Positions 1 through 9,224 of a DNA stretch of 53,537 nucleotides are shown one piece after another (within the stretch, counting starts at the first letter, position 1; every line of letters starts with the position of its first letter). The stretch is from Magnetococcales bacterium (GTDB taxonomy: Bacteria > Pseudomonadota > Magnetococcia > Magnetococcales > UBA8363). The notes beneath the pieces are model-generated. The model saw only the letters and a program-made list of their open reading frames with translations. It made no database searches and was not told where the DNA came from. The position numbers and the translations under genes were made by a program. The stretch spans positions 1-53,537 of the forward strand of contig JADGCN010000013.1 in the NCBI GenBank assembly GCA_015228975.1, given 5' to 3'.

Positions 1-26
1 TCCCCGCGAAAGCGGGGATCCAGGGC
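1..26. repeat. Half of a dispersed palindromic repeat, cut by the window edge
   Basis: The first bases form a small hairpin (CCCCGC, GAAA, GCGGGG) followed by ATCCA. The same unit occurs as one arm of the complete inverted-repeat element at 10985-11066. The outer part of this copy lies off the left edge. It is non-coding. Confidence 0.7.
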
Positions 27-68
27 GTATATTCTAATGTGACAAAGTAGAATTAGAGAATCAGATTT

Positions 69-113
69 ACCTGACTTTGGAGGCGTTGATGGCAAACACC
101 TCCTAGGTCAGGT
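69..113. other. Long imperfect hairpin downstream of the chemoreceptor gene
   Basis: The outer arms ACCTGAC (69-75) and GTCAGGT (107-113) are perfect complements. The inner arms GGAGGCGTT (79-87) and AACACCTCC (95-103) pair at eight of nine positions. A symmetric three-base internal loop (76-78 against 104-106) separates the two helices and the terminal loop is seven bases. It lies about 60-100 bases past the stop of the leftward chemoreceptor gene. It has no T-run, so it is not a standard intrinsic terminator. It could be an RNA-stabilising 3' structure or a small repeat element. Confidence 0.6.
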
Positions 114-171
114 GACTTGTCAGACCGATGCTACGGTGATTCCCGCAACGGGCGCTGTGAAAAGGACGGGG

Positions 172-2205
172 TCAGAATGATTCAAATTCGGCATCGCTGT
201 ATTTTTCGGAGCCCATTTTCAAATCGACTCCTTCCGCCTTTTGAACGGCGGAACCGTGGCCGGCGTGCGTCAGTGCTTTATTGTGACTCCGTTTGGGGAT
301 AGGGGCAACTGGTGCCTTGGCATATCCCTTGGTTTTGTGAGCGGCAGCACCGATGACAGGTTTGGCATGGTGCCCGATGTTGAAAAATGCGATGGTGTGA
401 TTCATCACTTCCGCTTGTGAATTCAATTCTTCGGCAGTTGCCGCCAATTGTTCGGAAGCGGCGGCATTTTGTTGCACCACTTGATCCAGTTGCGCGACCG
501 ATTGGGAGATTTCCGCGATACCCTCACGTTGTTGACGACTGCATTCCGCGATACCCTTGATACGCTCGGCTGTATCCTTGATATCGGGCACCAGTTTGCC
601 AATGATTGCGCCGGCCTGTTCCGAAATGTTGACGCTGGAAGCGGAGAGATGGCTGATTTCCCCTGCGGCCAACTGGCTGCGTTCCGCCAGTTTTCGCACT
701 TCGGCGGCGACCACGGCGAAACCTTTGCCATGTTCCCCAGCGCGAGCGGCTTCAATGGCGGCGTTCAAAGCCAGCAGGTTGGTTTGTCGGGCGATCTCTT
801 CGATGATGCTGATTTTTGATGCAATTTCTTTCATGGCTTTGACCGCCTGATCGACGGCGTCACCACCCCTGGCCGCATCCCGGGAAGCCTTGATGGCAAC
901 CTCCTGGGTGGAATTGGAGCTGTCGGTGTTGAGTTGGCAACTGCTGCCGATGGCTTCCATGGCGGATGAGGTGGTTTCCACGGAGGCCGCCTGCTCGGTA
1001 GTTCCTTGGGAAAGAACTTGCGCGGTATCGGAAACCTGGCTACTGCCTGCGGTAACCTGACTGGATGCCAAAGAAATTTCACTGATGACCTGTTTTAATT
1101 TATCCACCATGGCGGCCATCGATGCATTGAGGGAGGTTTGATCTCCAGATTCGACTTTGATATCGACGGTCAAATCGCCTTCAGCAATGGCCTTGACGAG
1201 TTTGGCCATGGCTTGAGGCTCGCCGCCCAAAGGTTTGCGAATGGCGCGTGTGATGAACCACCCGCAAAAAATACCGAAAAGGATTGCCAGTACCGACATC
1301 GTGGAAATAACCGACATGGCGGCCTGGTTTACTTCTTCCATGTGGTGACCCAGGGTATCCTGATCCTTTTTGAGTGACAGTTTGACTTCTTCCACCTCTT
1401 TGGCAACCTCTGGCCCGATCCGGTCCAGTGTGTTGTGAATGATCGTGTCACGTTCATGGAGATTAACGACCAACTTTTTGAAGGCTTGATGATAATTTTC
1501 AAGATCTTTTTGAAAATCAGCGAACAGGGCGCGGCGTTTGGCATTCTGGAGTGTTTTGTCCAGTAGGTTGATATCCTCCTTCATTTCCCCTTGCATCTCG
1601 GATTCTAATCGTTCGACCGCTTTTTGGTCATGGTTGTCCAAGAATTTATTGGCGAACAAACGCACCAACAAGACATGCTCCTGAATGCGTCCCGCCAGAA
1701 AGGCCACATAAGGATCCCGGTCGGCATAGGCGGTTTTCATAATTTCCGTCATATCTTCCCGCATCTTCGCCCCATTGGGATTCATGACTTTATCGACCAA
1801 CTCCATTTTTTGCTTGTTCAGTGTGACGATTTCCAAAAACCCCTTCTGGTATTCTGTCACCAAGGTACCCACATTGGCGATCATTTTGTTTCGTTCTGGC
1901 TGGACGATCTCCTTTTTGGCTTCCAGAAGAAATTCTTCCATTTTTTTGTAATAGGTATGGAAGCTTTCAATTTCTTTCTCATTCCCATCAATAATGAAAT
2001 TTTTAACAACCATCCGTACCATCAACATATTGGCTTGTAGCTGACCAGCCAGATTGGTTTCTTTGGCGATTGTTTCGTATTCCGTGAACCCATGATCCGC
2101 TTTATACAAGCCGGAATAACCACCTGCTGTGACAACAACCAATAGCATGAGAACGAGTCCAAATCCCAAAGCCAACAGTGACGATATGCGCATATTTTGA
2201 AACAT
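172..2205 (-). CDS. Methyl-accepting chemotaxis protein with long periplasmic sensor domain
   Basis: A transmembrane chemoreceptor of 677 residues that would report to CheA/CheW. The first transmembrane helix spans about residues 8-28. An all-helical periplasmic region runs to about 295, roughly 265 residues, which is long enough for a helical-bimodular or double four-helix sensor. The second transmembrane helix is about 296-318, followed by a HAMP domain (about 318-372) and a cytoplasmic coiled-coil signalling domain. The hairpin tip has the conserved core [16 protein letters not shown] followed by [18 protein letters not shown]. The start is ATG at 2205 with AAGAGGT five bases upstream. The last 40 residues are a basic, low-complexity tail without an obvious CheR-docking pentapeptide. 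The gene stands alone, leftward, upstream of a decayed insertion sequence. The ligand cannot be read from the sequence. Confidence 0.95.
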   Translation of the reverse strand: MFQNMRISSLLALGFGLVLMLLVVVTAGGYSGLYKADHGFTEYETIAKETNLAGQLQANMLMVRMVVKNFIIDGNEKEIESFHTYYKKMEEFLLEAKKEIVQPERNKMIANVGTLVTEYQKGFLEIVTLNKQKMELVDKVMNPNGAKMREDMTEIMKTAYADRDPYVAFLAGRIQEHVLLVRLFANKFLDNHDQKAVERLESEMQGEMKEDINLLDKTLQNAKRRALFADFQKDLENYHQAFKKLVVNLHERDTIIHNTLDRIGPEVAKEVEEVKLSLKKDQDTLGHHMEEVNQAAMSVISTMSVLAILFGIFCGWFITRAIRKPLGGEPQAMAKLVKAIAEGDLTVDIKVESGDQTSLNASMAAMVDKLKQVISEISLASSQVTAGSSQVSDTAQVLSQGTTEQAASVETTSSAMEAIGSSCQLNTDSSNSTQEVAIKASRDAARGGDAVDQAVKAMKEIASKISIIEEIARQTNLLALNAAIEAARAGEHGKGFAVVAAEVRKLAERSQLAAGEISHLSASSVNISEQAGAIIGKLVPDIKDTAERIKGIAECSRQQREGIAEISQSVAQLDQVVQQNAAASEQLAATAEELNSQAEVMNHTIAFFNIGHHAKPVIGAAAHKTKGYAKAPVAPIPKRSHNKALTHAGHGSAVQKAEGVDLKMGSEKYSDAEFESF

Positions 2206-2599
2206 TGTTACCTCTTGTTTGTTGTTTGTTATTGTATTAAGGTAAGATCATAATAATGAAAAGTATTTATTTATCAGCAGAATAGTTGTGAAGCAGGTTT
2301 TATTTAATTCATAAGATGATCAAAAAAATGATCTAACTAATTTTAATGATCCCGTAGGAATCCGAATCGGCTTCGTTCTGCCAAAACACAGCCATGCGTG
2401 ACGATCAGTCAAACAAAAATTTTGTTATTCAACACTCGGTGAAGTTTTCCAAGTCATTCTCACAAAACCAGATTGAGGTATCTGGATGGCAAGAATGATA
2501 TAAGAAGAAAAAAGCGAAAATAACATCATGCTTGGCAAATATCAAGTTAATTTATGTTTAGGCGGTGCTCGTCTAGTTTTCGATAATGTGGCAGAGAGT
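2206..2599. other. AT-rich intergenic stretch, no gene seen
   Basis: About 390 bases, clearly AT-richer than the flanking genes, with stops in all frames. It must hold the promoter of the leftward chemoreceptor gene, but I cannot point to convincing -35/-10 or sigma-54 (TGGC-N8-TTGC) boxes. Confidence 0.5.
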
Positions 2600-2709
2600 C
2601 CAAACTGCTATCCTGTGTTTGAGCAAACACAACCGGAGAATCGATCTGTTCTGTCCATTTGATCCTCTTTCCCAAACTGCTATCCTGTGTTTGTGCTAAC
2701 ACAACCGGA
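2600..2709. repeat. Two direct copies of a 38-bp stem-loop unit
   Basis: A unit beginning CCAAACTGCTATCCTG and ending ACACAACCGGA occurs at 2600-2637 and again at 2672-2709. Each copy contains a small palindrome. Copy 1 has TGTGTTT, GAGC, AAACACA; copy 2 has TGTGTT, six bases, AACACA, with two changes near the centre. The second copy directly abuts the IS982 transposase remnant, so the pair may be left over from insertion or excision. Confidence 0.7.
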
Positions 2710-2734
2710 ACGGCCATTTGCTCATCAGTGGCAC

Positions 2735-3151
2735 AGGCGGCATCACCAGAATTCTGTGACGGCAGCCAACGTGGATGAACGGGACGCACCATGGGATTTT
2801 GCGGCATCTGCTCCTGGTTTGTGGATTGGTGATAAAGAATACTTACGTGCTTCACTTCGTCAGGAATTGCTAGAATCATGTGGTGTTCGGTTTGAAATTC
2901 CCCTCCGCTCCAACATGCTGGACTCCAGACAAGTCAGCACAGTTCGTTTATTGGTTACAACCAGACTTCTTGTGGAAACCGTAATCGGCCAATGGACTGA
3001 ACAGTTCCACATCGAGAAAGTGCGCGCAAGAGATCTATGGCATTTAACTAATCGTTTTTCAAGAATATTTTTAAAACTTGCGATAGGGATATGCCTCAAT
3101 CTCCAGCTTGGCAGCTCACCTTTACAATTTGAGGGACTGTTGCAGCCTTGA
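2735..3151 (+). pseudogene. IS982-family transposase remnant (C-terminal part)
   Basis: The frame encodes the last 130-140 residues of an IS982-type DDE transposase. Visible family landmarks are the ADVDER-like segment (NVDERD), a GDK-containing block (LWIGDKEYLRASL), PLRSNM, and the highly conserved stretch ETVIGQWTEQFHIEK followed by RARDLWHLTNR near the C terminus. A full-length enzyme has about 280-300 residues, so more than half, including the N-terminal catalytic acidic residues, is missing. The open frame extends slightly upstream (GTG at 2687) into the stem-loop repeat, which is unlikely to be original coding sequence. No intact terminal inverted repeats were recognised. It is non-functional. 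Confidence 0.8.
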
Positions 3152-3183
3152 AAGTCGAGCATCGCGTGCATTAATAATTTGGA

Positions 3184-4077
3184 TCATACTGGATCGATAT
3201 GGGTCATCACATCGAGGACGCGGAACCCATCCATAACACGTTTTTTTGCTTCTTCCGTGATGGCGTGCCCATCCCTGACGCTTTGATTACCGTTCACCTT
3301 TAAACAAACATCCAGAAGAACCATATCGCCCATTTTACGGGTTTTAAGGTTGTGAATACCGAGGACACCGGGCGTGCCAAGGAGCGTATCGCGAATGCCC
3401 ACCAATTCTTCCTCCGAGATGGCGTGATCCATAAGATCATTCAATGCGTCCCAAGTGAATTTCCAGCCCATTTTGACAACCATGAGGCCCACGATTAAGG
3501 CCGTCACTGGATCGAGCAGAGGAAACCCCATCAGGCTGCCTGCTATGCCGATGGCCACGACGAGTGAGGAAGCCGCGTCGGAACGCGCATGCCATGCATT
3601 GGCGACCAACATGGTGGAACGTAAACGCTTGGCTACCGCCAGCATGTAGCGAAACAAGCCTTCTTTGATTGCCAAAGCTCCCAGGGCAACCCAGAGGGCG
3701 ACCATTTGGACGGGTGCAATATCTGCTGGAACCCGCAATTTGGCGGTAGATGACCACAACATTCCCATACCAACAATAAAGAGAAGAAGTCCGAGAATAA
3801 GAGAGGCGGCTGTCTCAAAACGGAGGTGTCCGTAAGGGTGTTCGAGATCCGCATCTTTACTGCTATGGTGGTTGGCCAAGAGTACAACAAAGTCAGCGAC
3901 AAGATCGGACAGTGAATGGATACCATCAGCTATCAGCCCCTGGGAACCTGCTATTATTCCAACGGTCACCTGCATGAGTGTGAGGAAAAGATTGACCACC
4001 ACGCTGACGATAGTGCTCTTACGGGCATTCTCTTGGTTTTCTGGAATTTCTTTTATATGCAAAGTATTTCTATTCAT
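3184..4077 (-). CDS. Cation diffusion facilitator (CDF) family metal transporter
   Basis: A six-helix inner-membrane metal/proton antiporter of 297 residues with a cytosolic C-terminal domain. The second-helix region carries ADGIHSLSD, giving an HxxxD pair. The fifth-helix region carries NAWHARSDAAS, a second HxxxD; together these form the usual transport site. Between them lies the family signature EHPYGHLRFE. The last ~80 residues fit the ferredoxin-like cytosolic dimerisation domain. The preferred start is ATG at 4077; an in-frame TTG at 4104 would add nine residues but has no better ribosome site. Two histidines in the transport site favour Zn(II) or a similar divalent metal, but Fe or Mn cannot be excluded. 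The gene lies downstream of the rhodanese gene on the same strand, about 55 bases away. Confidence 0.93.
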   Translation of the reverse strand: MNRNTLHIKEIPENQENARKSTIVSVVVNLFLTLMQVTVGIIAGSQGLIADGIHSLSDLVADFVVLLANHHSSKDADLEHPYGHLRFETAASLILGLLLFIVGMGMLWSSTAKLRVPADIAPVQMVALWVALGALAIKEGLFRYMLAVAKRLRSTMLVANAWHARSDAASSLVVAIGIAGSLMGFPLLDPVTALIVGLMVVKMGWKFTWDALNDLMDHAISEEELVGIRDTLLGTPGVLGIHNLKTRKMGDMVLLDVCLKVNGNQSVRDGHAITEEAKKRVMDGFRVLDVMTHIDPV

Positions 4078-4131
4078 ATCTTGGCTCACCGATCCTATGG
4101 GCAAACGTAGGCTTGTTCCATAATAAAAAAA

Positions 4132-4620
4132 TTAACGGACAAGGGCTTTGAATTTCGGATTGGGGGAGTTGCTGAGAAGACGGCGGATGATTTTGCGGAA
4201 GGTTTCTGGATCGGTGCGGCAGTTGGTGAGGGCGGCGAGGAGCTTGACCATGTTGTCCCCCCGTTTTTTCGGATCCTGATACGGATGTTCGTGCAGCAGG
4301 TGGGAGATGGTGGTCAGGTAGGAAACCATGCCCCCTTTCAGGCTTTGTACACGAAATTTTCCTGAAAATTTTTTTTGTAAATAGGTGCTGCCATCGCCTT
4401 TGCTGCAATAGAGGAGCATGGTCCGGTTGACCATCTGTGGGGCGAAACGTTTTTCAAAGGATTCCAGGTGTTCTTCAATTTCCAGGATATAGACCCTTTT
4501 GGAACCGGGAATGGTGGGATCCGATTCGGAGCTACCCCTGGTGTCGATGATGAGGGGTGTGATCGGATCCGCCAAAAATTCCTCGATGGTCATTGAACTT
4601 TTATCGGTTCCAAAAAGCAT
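4132..4620 (-). CDS. Rhodanese-domain protein
   Basis: A small (162 residues) cytoplasmic protein with a single rhodanese fold. The N-terminal strand leads to IIDTRGSSE, the characteristic DxR turn. The active-site loop is LLYCSKGDGS with the persulfide-forming cysteine at about residue 72. The segment SLKGGMVSYL matches the usual post-active-site GG element. The last ~50 residues (TNCRTDPETFRKIIRR and onward) are a helical extension outside the minimal fold. It probably handles sulfane sulfur or acts as a Cys-based relay; the substrate is unknown. An internal ATG (codon 10) is an alternative start. It is probably co-transcribed with the CDF transporter. Confidence 0.85.
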   Translation of the reverse strand: MLFGTDKSSMTIEEFLADPITPLIIDTRGSSESDPTIPGSKRVYILEIEEHLESFEKRFAPQMVNRTMLLYCSKGDGSTYLQKKFSGKFRVQSLKGGMVSYLTTISHLLHEHPYQDPKKRGDNMVKLLAALTNCRTDPETFRKIIRRLLSNSPNPKFKALVR

Positions 4621-4829
4621 GGCGATGAGGCTCTTTGTGCGCTGGAGGTCAGACCCGGGGAATGGTATCCGATATTCTATCCGGGGCTCAAGGATTGGGA
4701 CACGATCCCACGTATCGGCGTATCATGAAAAGGTTAACGATGTCCATGGCGTAAAGTTTGCGAACAGGCTTGCTAAAGATCTCTGATTCTCACTTTTAGT
4801 GACCCAAGTGCAGGTGCCTGGCATCAATC

Positions 4830-7106
4830 ATGACAGTCAAGATCATCAACGGTATCTATTTATTGTCCAGGTTCTGGTTGCTGATGGTGCTACCGTTCAT
4901 GTCGGGATGCAGCATCAAACCGGTTGCGCTGGATCGTGATCAGTTGGAGCGCCGGATCGCCCTGGATCTACAGGCGATGTTCGCCGGTTCCTCGACACCC
5001 AGGGATGCGTTGACCCTGGAGCAGGCCATGGCCAGGGCGGTCAGCCACAATTTGCAACAACGGGTTGTGGCGTTGGAAGGGGCTTTGGCGTTGGGTTTAA
5101 ACGAATTGGCATCCTATGAGATGTTGCCCCGGGTTCAGGCTTCGGCGGGTTATGTCCAGCGTGATCGCACCACGTATGTGTCGCAGGATCGTTTTCAAAC
5201 CACCAATTCCCTGGAAGCGGCCTGGGGCGTTTTGGATTTTGGCGTCAGCTATATTGACGCACGGCAAAAGTCTGACGGGGTTTTGGTGGCGCGGCAACAA
5301 CGGCGCAAGGCGGCTCTGGACCTCATGGCCGAAGTGGAAAGCGCTTTCGGACAGGCCTTGGTGGCCCAACGCATGGAAAAATCCGTGCGTCCCTTGGCGG
5401 ATCGTATCGGTAAAGCCTTGGAAAATGCCCGTGAAGTGGAACGGCAAGGGATCAAGCCACCCCAGGAATCACTGGATTTCCAAAAACGCTTGTTAAAAAT
5501 TCTCGATCAGTTGCAACGTTTGCAACGTCAGGTTTCGGGATCGAAACTGCGTCTGGCGGAATTGATGAACCTGGAAGGGGGGGATGCCTTGCCACAGTTG
5601 GAAGAGAGCGGATTCTGGTTGCCGTTGGATCTCAAGGCATTGCCGGACATGGCGGAGATGGAAGAGTTCGCCTTGAAAAATCGACCGGAATTGCTGGAGC
5701 GCCATTATCAAAGCCGCATTCAGGCGGATGAAAGCCGCAAAGCCTTGTTGCGTTTGTTGCCTGGATTGGACGTATCCGTCAGCCGCCGCTACGACAATGG
5801 CAGTGTGTATGTGAACCGCAGTTGGGTGGAAAATGGCGTCAGTTTGGCTTGGAATCTGATCAAGGCGGTGACAGCGCCGGAGTTGCTGGCGCAGAGTCAA
5901 TTGGAAGGGGTGCTGGAGGAGCGCCGGCGTCTGGCGTTGTCCATGACGGTTTTGACCCAGCTCCGGGTGGCGCATCTCGGTCTGATGGAAGCAAAAATGA
6001 GTTATGAAACGGCGTTGGAGTTGAGCAAGGTGGATCGCCGTTTGTTTGATCACGCCGTGGCGGGTCGGGATGTGGCGACTTTGAGCGAGGCGCAATTGAT
6101 TGAGTCGGAGGCGGATTTGCTGCTCCAGGATGCCAGGCGGGATCTGGCCTATTCCGAGATCGTCTCCGCGGCATCGCGTCTTTTGAATTCGCTGGGATTG
6201 AACCGCTTGCCATTCGGGTTTGAAACCATGGATGAGGAGCAATTGACCCAGGCGTTGGAAGAGATGTCACGGCGTCCGCAATGGGCGTCGCACACGTTGT
6301 TTGAAGCCGATAACGCCAAAAAGATGCCGGAGGAGGGGCGTGGAAACAAGGAAAAGGGGGTGGCCTCGGCCCAGGAGGCGCTCCAGCCGGTGATCGGCGA
6401 GGAAGACCTGACACCGGCACCCCCCAAATCCAAGGGGGACAGCGGGGGGAGTTCCCGGCCAGAGGATGCGCCTCATGAACCTCAATGGATCCTGGAGTCG
6501 CAGGTGGCACCGGACAAAACCAAGGAATCGGGTCAAGGTGAGCGACCGTATGAGCCGATATGGATTTTGGAGACCCCCGATGCATCCAGGATGCACAAGG
6601 TTCCGGTGTTGCCGTTGGATGCTTCCGTTGCAACGGTTTTTCCCGCCGAAGGGGATGGTCGTGTGGGGGGGGGACGGGGTACCATGGATGCGGATATGGA
6701 AGAAAACGTCGGGGTGATTCTCAAGATAGGGACTTTTGCCGTTCGCGAGCGGGCCTTGGAGGTCTACAGCCGATTGTCGGACAAGGAGTTTCCCGTTGTT
6801 GTGACACTTCTCACCAATGCGGAGGGGGATGATCTGTACCAGGTCACTGTTGGCCCGGTGCGGGGGATGAAGCGCGGTCGGGAGATGCATGCGGCATTGC
6901 AGAAGCTGGAGGGACTTTCAAGCGTGGTTGTTTTGCTTCCCATTCAAGCACCGGACAACAACAAGGTGGTGCGTCAGAGTGATGATTTTCGTTCGGACAC
7001 CCTGGCGGGTCTGGAACAGGTGATCCCTTTGGCTCCGGCGGCGCTTTCCCTGGAAGGGTTGCGGAATGATTCCAAGGTGAGCGACACGGGGTTGAACGGG
7101 TTATGA
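4830..7106 (+). CDS. TolC-family outer-membrane lipoprotein with C-terminal SPOR domain
   Basis: A 758-residue protein. The N terminus has a hydrophobic signal ending MSGC (Cys at about 27), a plausible lipobox. Residues about 60-470 are helical outer-membrane efflux protein (OEP) repeats, with the usual paired segments LTLEQAMARAVSHN and MAEMEEFALKNRPELL. A Pro/Lys/Glu-rich linker (about 490-630) contains two near-copies of EPQWILES / EPIWILET. The last ~110 residues include a SPOR-like peptidoglycan-binding domain (ILKIGTFAVRERA, then LYQVTVGPVRG). A TolC channel tethered to septal or denuded peptidoglycan through SPOR is unusual. It could serve as the exit duct of a type I or RND export system, but no partner pump is adjacent. 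The stop overlaps the start of the adenylate cyclase (ATGA), so the two are translationally coupled. Confidence 0.88.
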   Translation: MTVKIINGIYLLSRFWLLMVLPFMSGCSIKPVALDRDQLERRIALDLQAMFAGSSTPRDALTLEQAMARAVSHNLQQRVVALEGALALGLNELASYEMLPRVQASAGYVQRDRTTYVSQDRFQTTNSLEAAWGVLDFGVSYIDARQKSDGVLVARQQRRKAALDLMAEVESAFGQALVAQRMEKSVRPLADRIGKALENAREVERQGIKPPQESLDFQKRLLKILDQLQRLQRQVSGSKLRLAELMNLEGGDALPQLEESGFWLPLDLKALPDMAEMEEFALKNRPELLERHYQSRIQADESRKALLRLLPGLDVSVSRRYDNGSVYVNRSWVENGVSLAWNLIKAVTAPELLAQSQLEGVLEERRRLALSMTVLTQLRVAHLGLMEAKMSYETALELSKVDRRLFDHAVAGRDVATLSEAQLIESEADLLLQDARRDLAYSEIVSAASRLLNSLGLNRLPFGFETMDEEQLTQALEEMSRRPQWASHTLFEADNAKKMPEEGRGNKEKGVASAQEALQPVIGEEDLTPAPPKSKGDSGGSSRPEDAPHEPQWILESQVAPDKTKESGQGERPYEPIWILETPDASRMHKVPVLPLDASVATVFPAEGDGRVGGGRGTMDADMEENVGVILKIGTFAVRERALEVYSRLSDKEFPVVVTLLTNAEGDDLYQVTVGPVRGMKRGREMHAALQKLEGLSSVVVLLPIQAPDNNKVVRQSDDFRSDTLAGLEQVIPLAPAALSLEGLRNDSKVSDTGLNGL

Positions 7107-9061
7107 CCGGACGCCGGTTGGTTTATGGCCTGATAGTCCTGGGTGCGGTATTGACCTCCTGGTATGGGGTCCGGGGGGTGACGGTCCTGGCGCTGGTGGA
7201 GTATTGGCTGGAGGATATTCGCATTGCCACGTTGCAGCCGCCCGAGGCGCAACATCCCGATATCGTCCTTCTGACGATCACGGAAGAAACCTTGGCGCGT
7301 TTCCCCTATCGTTCCCCTGTGGACCGGGCGTTTCTCGCCGATGTATTGCAGCGTTTGCAGCGGGCCGGGGTCCGGGGGATTTTGATGGATCTGCTGTTGG
7401 ACCAGCCCACCGAACCGGACAAGGATGAGCTGTTGAAGACCACCCTGGAAGGGCTCACGGTTCCCATCATGGTGAGCTATGGTTCGACCGAGGCGTTGTT
7501 GACCGAGGCGCAATTGGCGTTTCAGGAGGCGTTCATCCCCAAGGCGGATCGCGGTTTGGCCAATCTGGTGCAGGATACGCGGGATCAGATGGTGCGTTGG
7601 GTGTTCAATGGTGCTACGGGGAAGGATGGGATGTTTTTGCCCGGGGTGGTCCCGGGGTTGGTGAGCAAGCTGGGAATCACCCCCCCGAACCAGCAAATCC
7701 CCATCGCCTGGCGTGGGCGTCCCGATGCCGATACCGCCCCTTTTCGCGCCTTTCCATCCCATATGTTGCCTTTGCTGCCGGCCTCCTGGTTCCAGGACAA
7801 GATTGTCATTATCGGGGTGGATTTACCCATGACCGATCGGCATCGGACCCCTTATGTGCTGAAAAAATATGCCGCGGACAACCCGGACCGTTTTGGTTCC
7901 TCCGGGATGGTGATTCATGCGCATGCGCTGGCGCAACTCCTGGCCCAGCGGTCGCCGCCGCAGATCGCCCTGTTTTGGCAGTGGGTCGTGACGGTCGTGG
8001 CGGCGCTGGGTGGGGTGTTGGCGGTGCTGGCCAACATGGCCATGCTGGTGCGCCTGATGATCGTCAGTTTCGGGGTGTTACTCTTTTTCGGGGGTGGTTT
8101 CGTACTCTACCAGCAGGGGGGGGTGATCCTCCCCTTGCTGACACCGACCTTGTCCTGGTTGCTGGCATTCGTCGGCGGCGAAAGTTATGAACGACAGCAG
8201 GATCGGCAACAGAAAAAATTTTTAAAAGAGGCTTTTTCCAAATACCTATCGAAAAAATTTGTGGATCATCTGGTCAGTGATCGGGATTTCTTGAAACGAC
8301 GGGCGGAACGCCGTGAACTGACGTTTTTGTTCACCGACATTGAAAATTTTACCACCATGTCGGAAAAAGCGGAGCCGGAAAAGCTGGCCGTATTGATGAA
8401 TCATTATTTGGATGGGGTGTGCAACATTTGTTTGGATCATGGTGGGATGGTGGTGGATTTGATGGGGGATGCGGTTTTTGCCATGTTCAACGCCCCGATT
8501 GATCTGCCCGATCATGCCAACATGGCGGTGCAGTCGGCGTTGGAGGTGCGGGAGTTCGCGGCCCGGTTCCAGCAAAGGGAGGATGCGCATGCTTTGGGTT
8601 TTGGCAGGACGCGAATCGGGATTCATTCCGGCGTCGCCCAGGTTGGCAATTTCGGATCGACCCAACAATTCAAATACACCCCCCTGGGGGATGCGGTGAA
8701 TATCGCTTCGCGTATCGAAGGATTGAATAAATTCTTCGCCACCGATATTTGCATTTCGGACGCCACGGTCCAGGCCAGTGGCTGGGGTGGCGTGCGTCCG
8801 TTGGGACGCTTCGTCCTGAAAGGCAAGGGGGAGGCGTTGATGATCCACGAAATCCCCCCCGAAGGTTTTTATTCAAATGACTATCTTGAAAAATTTCGCA
8901 TGGCCTTCTCTTTGCTGGGACCCGGTCACGCCCCTGTGGACGCACTGGAACCATTTGAAGAGTTGGCACGGGAGAATCCACAGGATAAATGTGTCGCTTG
9001 GTATTTGAGTCGCTTGCGCCTGGGTTTGGATTGTTCAAAAGTGGTGATGATGAGCAAATAA
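7103..9061 (+). CDS. CHASE2-domain class III adenylate/guanylate cyclase
   Basis: A 652-residue membrane-bound cyclase. An N-terminal membrane anchor precedes an extracytoplasmic CHASE2 sensor (about residues 25-290; landmarks DIVLLTITEETLARF and RRAGV/RGILMDLLLD). Three transmembrane helices follow (about 292-312, 315-335, 341-358), then a short coiled linker and a class III cyclase domain (about 403-570). The metal-binding aspartates are visible in FTDIENF (D412) and LMGDAVFAMF (D456). The base-recognition region reads FKYTPLGDAVNIASR, typical of bacterial adenylate cyclases. About 80 C-terminal residues follow without a recognised domain. The start codon overlaps the stop of the TolC-SPOR gene by four bases. 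The expected product is cAMP; the signal sensed by CHASE2 is unknown. Confidence 0.94.
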   Translation: MTGRRLVYGLIVLGAVLTSWYGVRGVTVLALVEYWLEDIRIATLQPPEAQHPDIVLLTITEETLARFPYRSPVDRAFLADVLQRLQRAGVRGILMDLLLDQPTEPDKDELLKTTLEGLTVPIMVSYGSTEALLTEAQLAFQEAFIPKADRGLANLVQDTRDQMVRWVFNGATGKDGMFLPGVVPGLVSKLGITPPNQQIPIAWRGRPDADTAPFRAFPSHMLPLLPASWFQDKIVIIGVDLPMTDRHRTPYVLKKYAADNPDRFGSSGMVIHAHALAQLLAQRSPPQIALFWQWVVTVVAALGGVLAVLANMAMLVRLMIVSFGVLLFFGGGFVLYQQGGVILPLLTPTLSWLLAFVGGESYERQQDRQQKKFLKEAFSKYLSKKFVDHLVSDRDFLKRRAERRELTFLFTDIENFTTMSEKAEPEKLAVLMNHYLDGVCNICLDHGGMVVDLMGDAVFAMFNAPIDLPDHANMAVQSALEVREFAARFQQREDAHALGFGRTRIGIHSGVAQVGNFGSTQQFKYTPLGDAVNIASRIEGLNKFFATDICISDATVQASGWGGVRPLGRFVLKGKGEALMIHEIPPEGFYSNDYLEKFRMAFSLLGPGHAPVDALEPFEELARENPQDKCVAWYLSRLRLGLDCSKVVMMSK

Positions 9062-9131
9062 GGGGCCTGTTCCCATGCTCGACCAGGGTTCATGCCGGGA
9101 GAGGGGAGAAATGGTGGTGTTTTCGCCTGTT

Positions 9132-9161
9132 TTGCCTTATTCTGGAGTGAATATCTATTCA
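9132..9161 (+). promoter_or_regulatory. Possible sigma-70-type promoter upstream of the Pro-rich gene
   Basis: TTGCCT at 9132-9137 and TATTCA at 9156-9161 are separated by 18 bases, 63 bases before the ATG at 9225. Both boxes deviate from consensus. The spacing and position are the only support. Confidence 0.3.
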
Positions 9162-9224
9162 TAAGGGAAACGCGCCGCGATTGCATTCGGGAAAGAGTAT
9201 GTATCGTCAGAGGAAACTGTGTCC

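Noticed and set aside
117-302. 61-codon forward frame at the left edge
   Set aside because: It overlaps the 3' end of the receptor gene, has no ribosome site and has no protein-like pattern.
3184-4104. CDF transporter as a magnetosome iron transporter (MamB/MamM)
   Set aside because: The fold and HxxxD site fit general CDF transporters as well. No other magnetosome gene is nearby, and the partner is a rhodanese. The name would rest on the guessed taxonomy.
5493-6242. Long reverse-strand open frame inside the TolC-SPOR gene
   Set aside because: It is rich in Gln/Arg/Leu and His in the way expected of antisense reading, with no domain. The forward frame has clear OEP motifs.
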